This document shows positions 63,918 through 64,000 of a DNA stretch of 64,000 nt, in pieces. The notes beneath the pieces were generated by a model. That model was not told where the DNA came from. It saw nothing but the letters and a program-made list of their open reading frames with translations, and ran no database searches. The translations under genes were made by a program, and so were the position numbers. How positions within the stretch are numbered: position 1 is the first letter of the stretch; every line of letters begins with the position of its first letter. This DNA comes from Niameybacter massiliensis (GTDB taxonomy: Bacteria; Bacillota; Clostridia; Lachnospirales; Cellulosilyticaceae): positions 571,001 to 635,000 of the forward strand of contig NZ_LN875035.1 in NCBI RefSeq assembly GCF_001282685.1, given 5' to 3'.

Positions 63918-64000
63918 CCATATCACTCACAAACACAAGTATTTGAGCCATAATATCATAAAGTTCTTCAGGTATTTGGGCTCCAATCTTAATTTCTGTT
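63886..64000 (-). CDS. FlhB C-terminal-like export-switch protein (FlhX/YlqH type), 3' end
   Basis: The last 37 codons of a gene whose start is beyond the window. The visible residues TEIKIGAQIPEELYDIMAQI and ILVFVSDMDELYGK align with the C-terminal end of FlhB in this same window (QQIPAELYNAVAEVLAFVYS). This suggests a small stand-alone FlhB cytoplasmic-domain protein such as YlqH, since a full flhB is already present in the fla operon, but length is not visible. It overlaps yraN by 32 bases. Confidence 0.72.
   Translation of the reverse strand, partial: TEIKIGAQIPEELYDIMAQILVFVSDMDELYGKVSKE

Overview
This window is a stretch of core chromosome from an AT-rich, motile, endospore-forming Firmicute of the class Clostridia. 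Spore genes (spoIIM, spoIVA), a complete clostridial fla/che operon with FliY, CheC and CheD, a SwrB-like gene after sigD, and PyrR attenuation of a uracil permease all point that way. A Lachnospirales relative (for example Cellulosilyticum-like) is a guess from overall gene style, not something the sequence proves. Nearly every gene lies on the minus strand; only an nfeD-SPFH pair is on the plus strand. I saw no tRNA, rRNA, insertion sequence, prophage or CRISPR array.

Layout, from high coordinates (upstream on the minus strand) to low. (1) 64000-58426: the end of a FlhB-C-terminal-like gene, yraN, pgeF, a PDZ/radical-SAM/DUF512 gene, der, plsY and gpsA. (2) 58402-54088: spoIVA behind a probable sigma-E promoter, then a HlyD-like membrane protein and yggS. 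(3) 54056-47586: sepF, ylmH, divIVA, aroB, lspA, rluD, then a PyrR attenuator, pyrR and a uracil permease. (4) 47397-42412: cinA, recA (with a LexA box), recX and rny. (5) 42106-39241: an aspartate-type aminotransferase and purB, each with its own sigma-A promoter and terminator. (6) 37701-39169 on plus: nfeD and an SPFH protein. (7) 37572-35602: proC, nudF, spoIIM.

(8) 35476-6183: the flagellar and chemotaxis operon, about 29 kb, read from a clear sigma-A promoter: flgB, flgC, fliE, fliF, fliG, fliH, fliI, fliJ, a YlxF/MotE-like gene, fliK, flgD, flgE, flbD, motA, motB, fliL, fliM, fliY, cheY, fliO, fliP, fliQ, fliR, flhB, flhA, flhF, flhG, cheB, cheA, cheW, cheC, cheD, sigD, a small unknown gene, a SwrB-like gene and a small MltG-LysM-like gene. 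(9) 6165-1: rpsB, tsf, pyrH, frr, uppS, cdsA, dxr and the start of the site-2 protease gene rseP.

The fla/che operon codes for rod, MS ring, switch, export gate, export ATPase, hook, stator, chemotaxis signalling and the late flagellar sigma factor. Signal termination looks well supplied: CheC and FliY both keep two phosphatase motifs, and CheD keeps its Cys-His-Thr set. The main oddity is that CheB consists only of the methylesterase domain, with no receiver. No wholly new system was found. The points most worth a second look are the receiverless CheB and the hairpin just before it, the LysM-like stub and unknown gene beside sigD, the structured rpsB leader, the missing standard start codon behind the rny ribosome binding site, the NPY-repeat tail of the HlyD-like protein, and a possible stand-alone FlhB C-terminal protein at the right edge.
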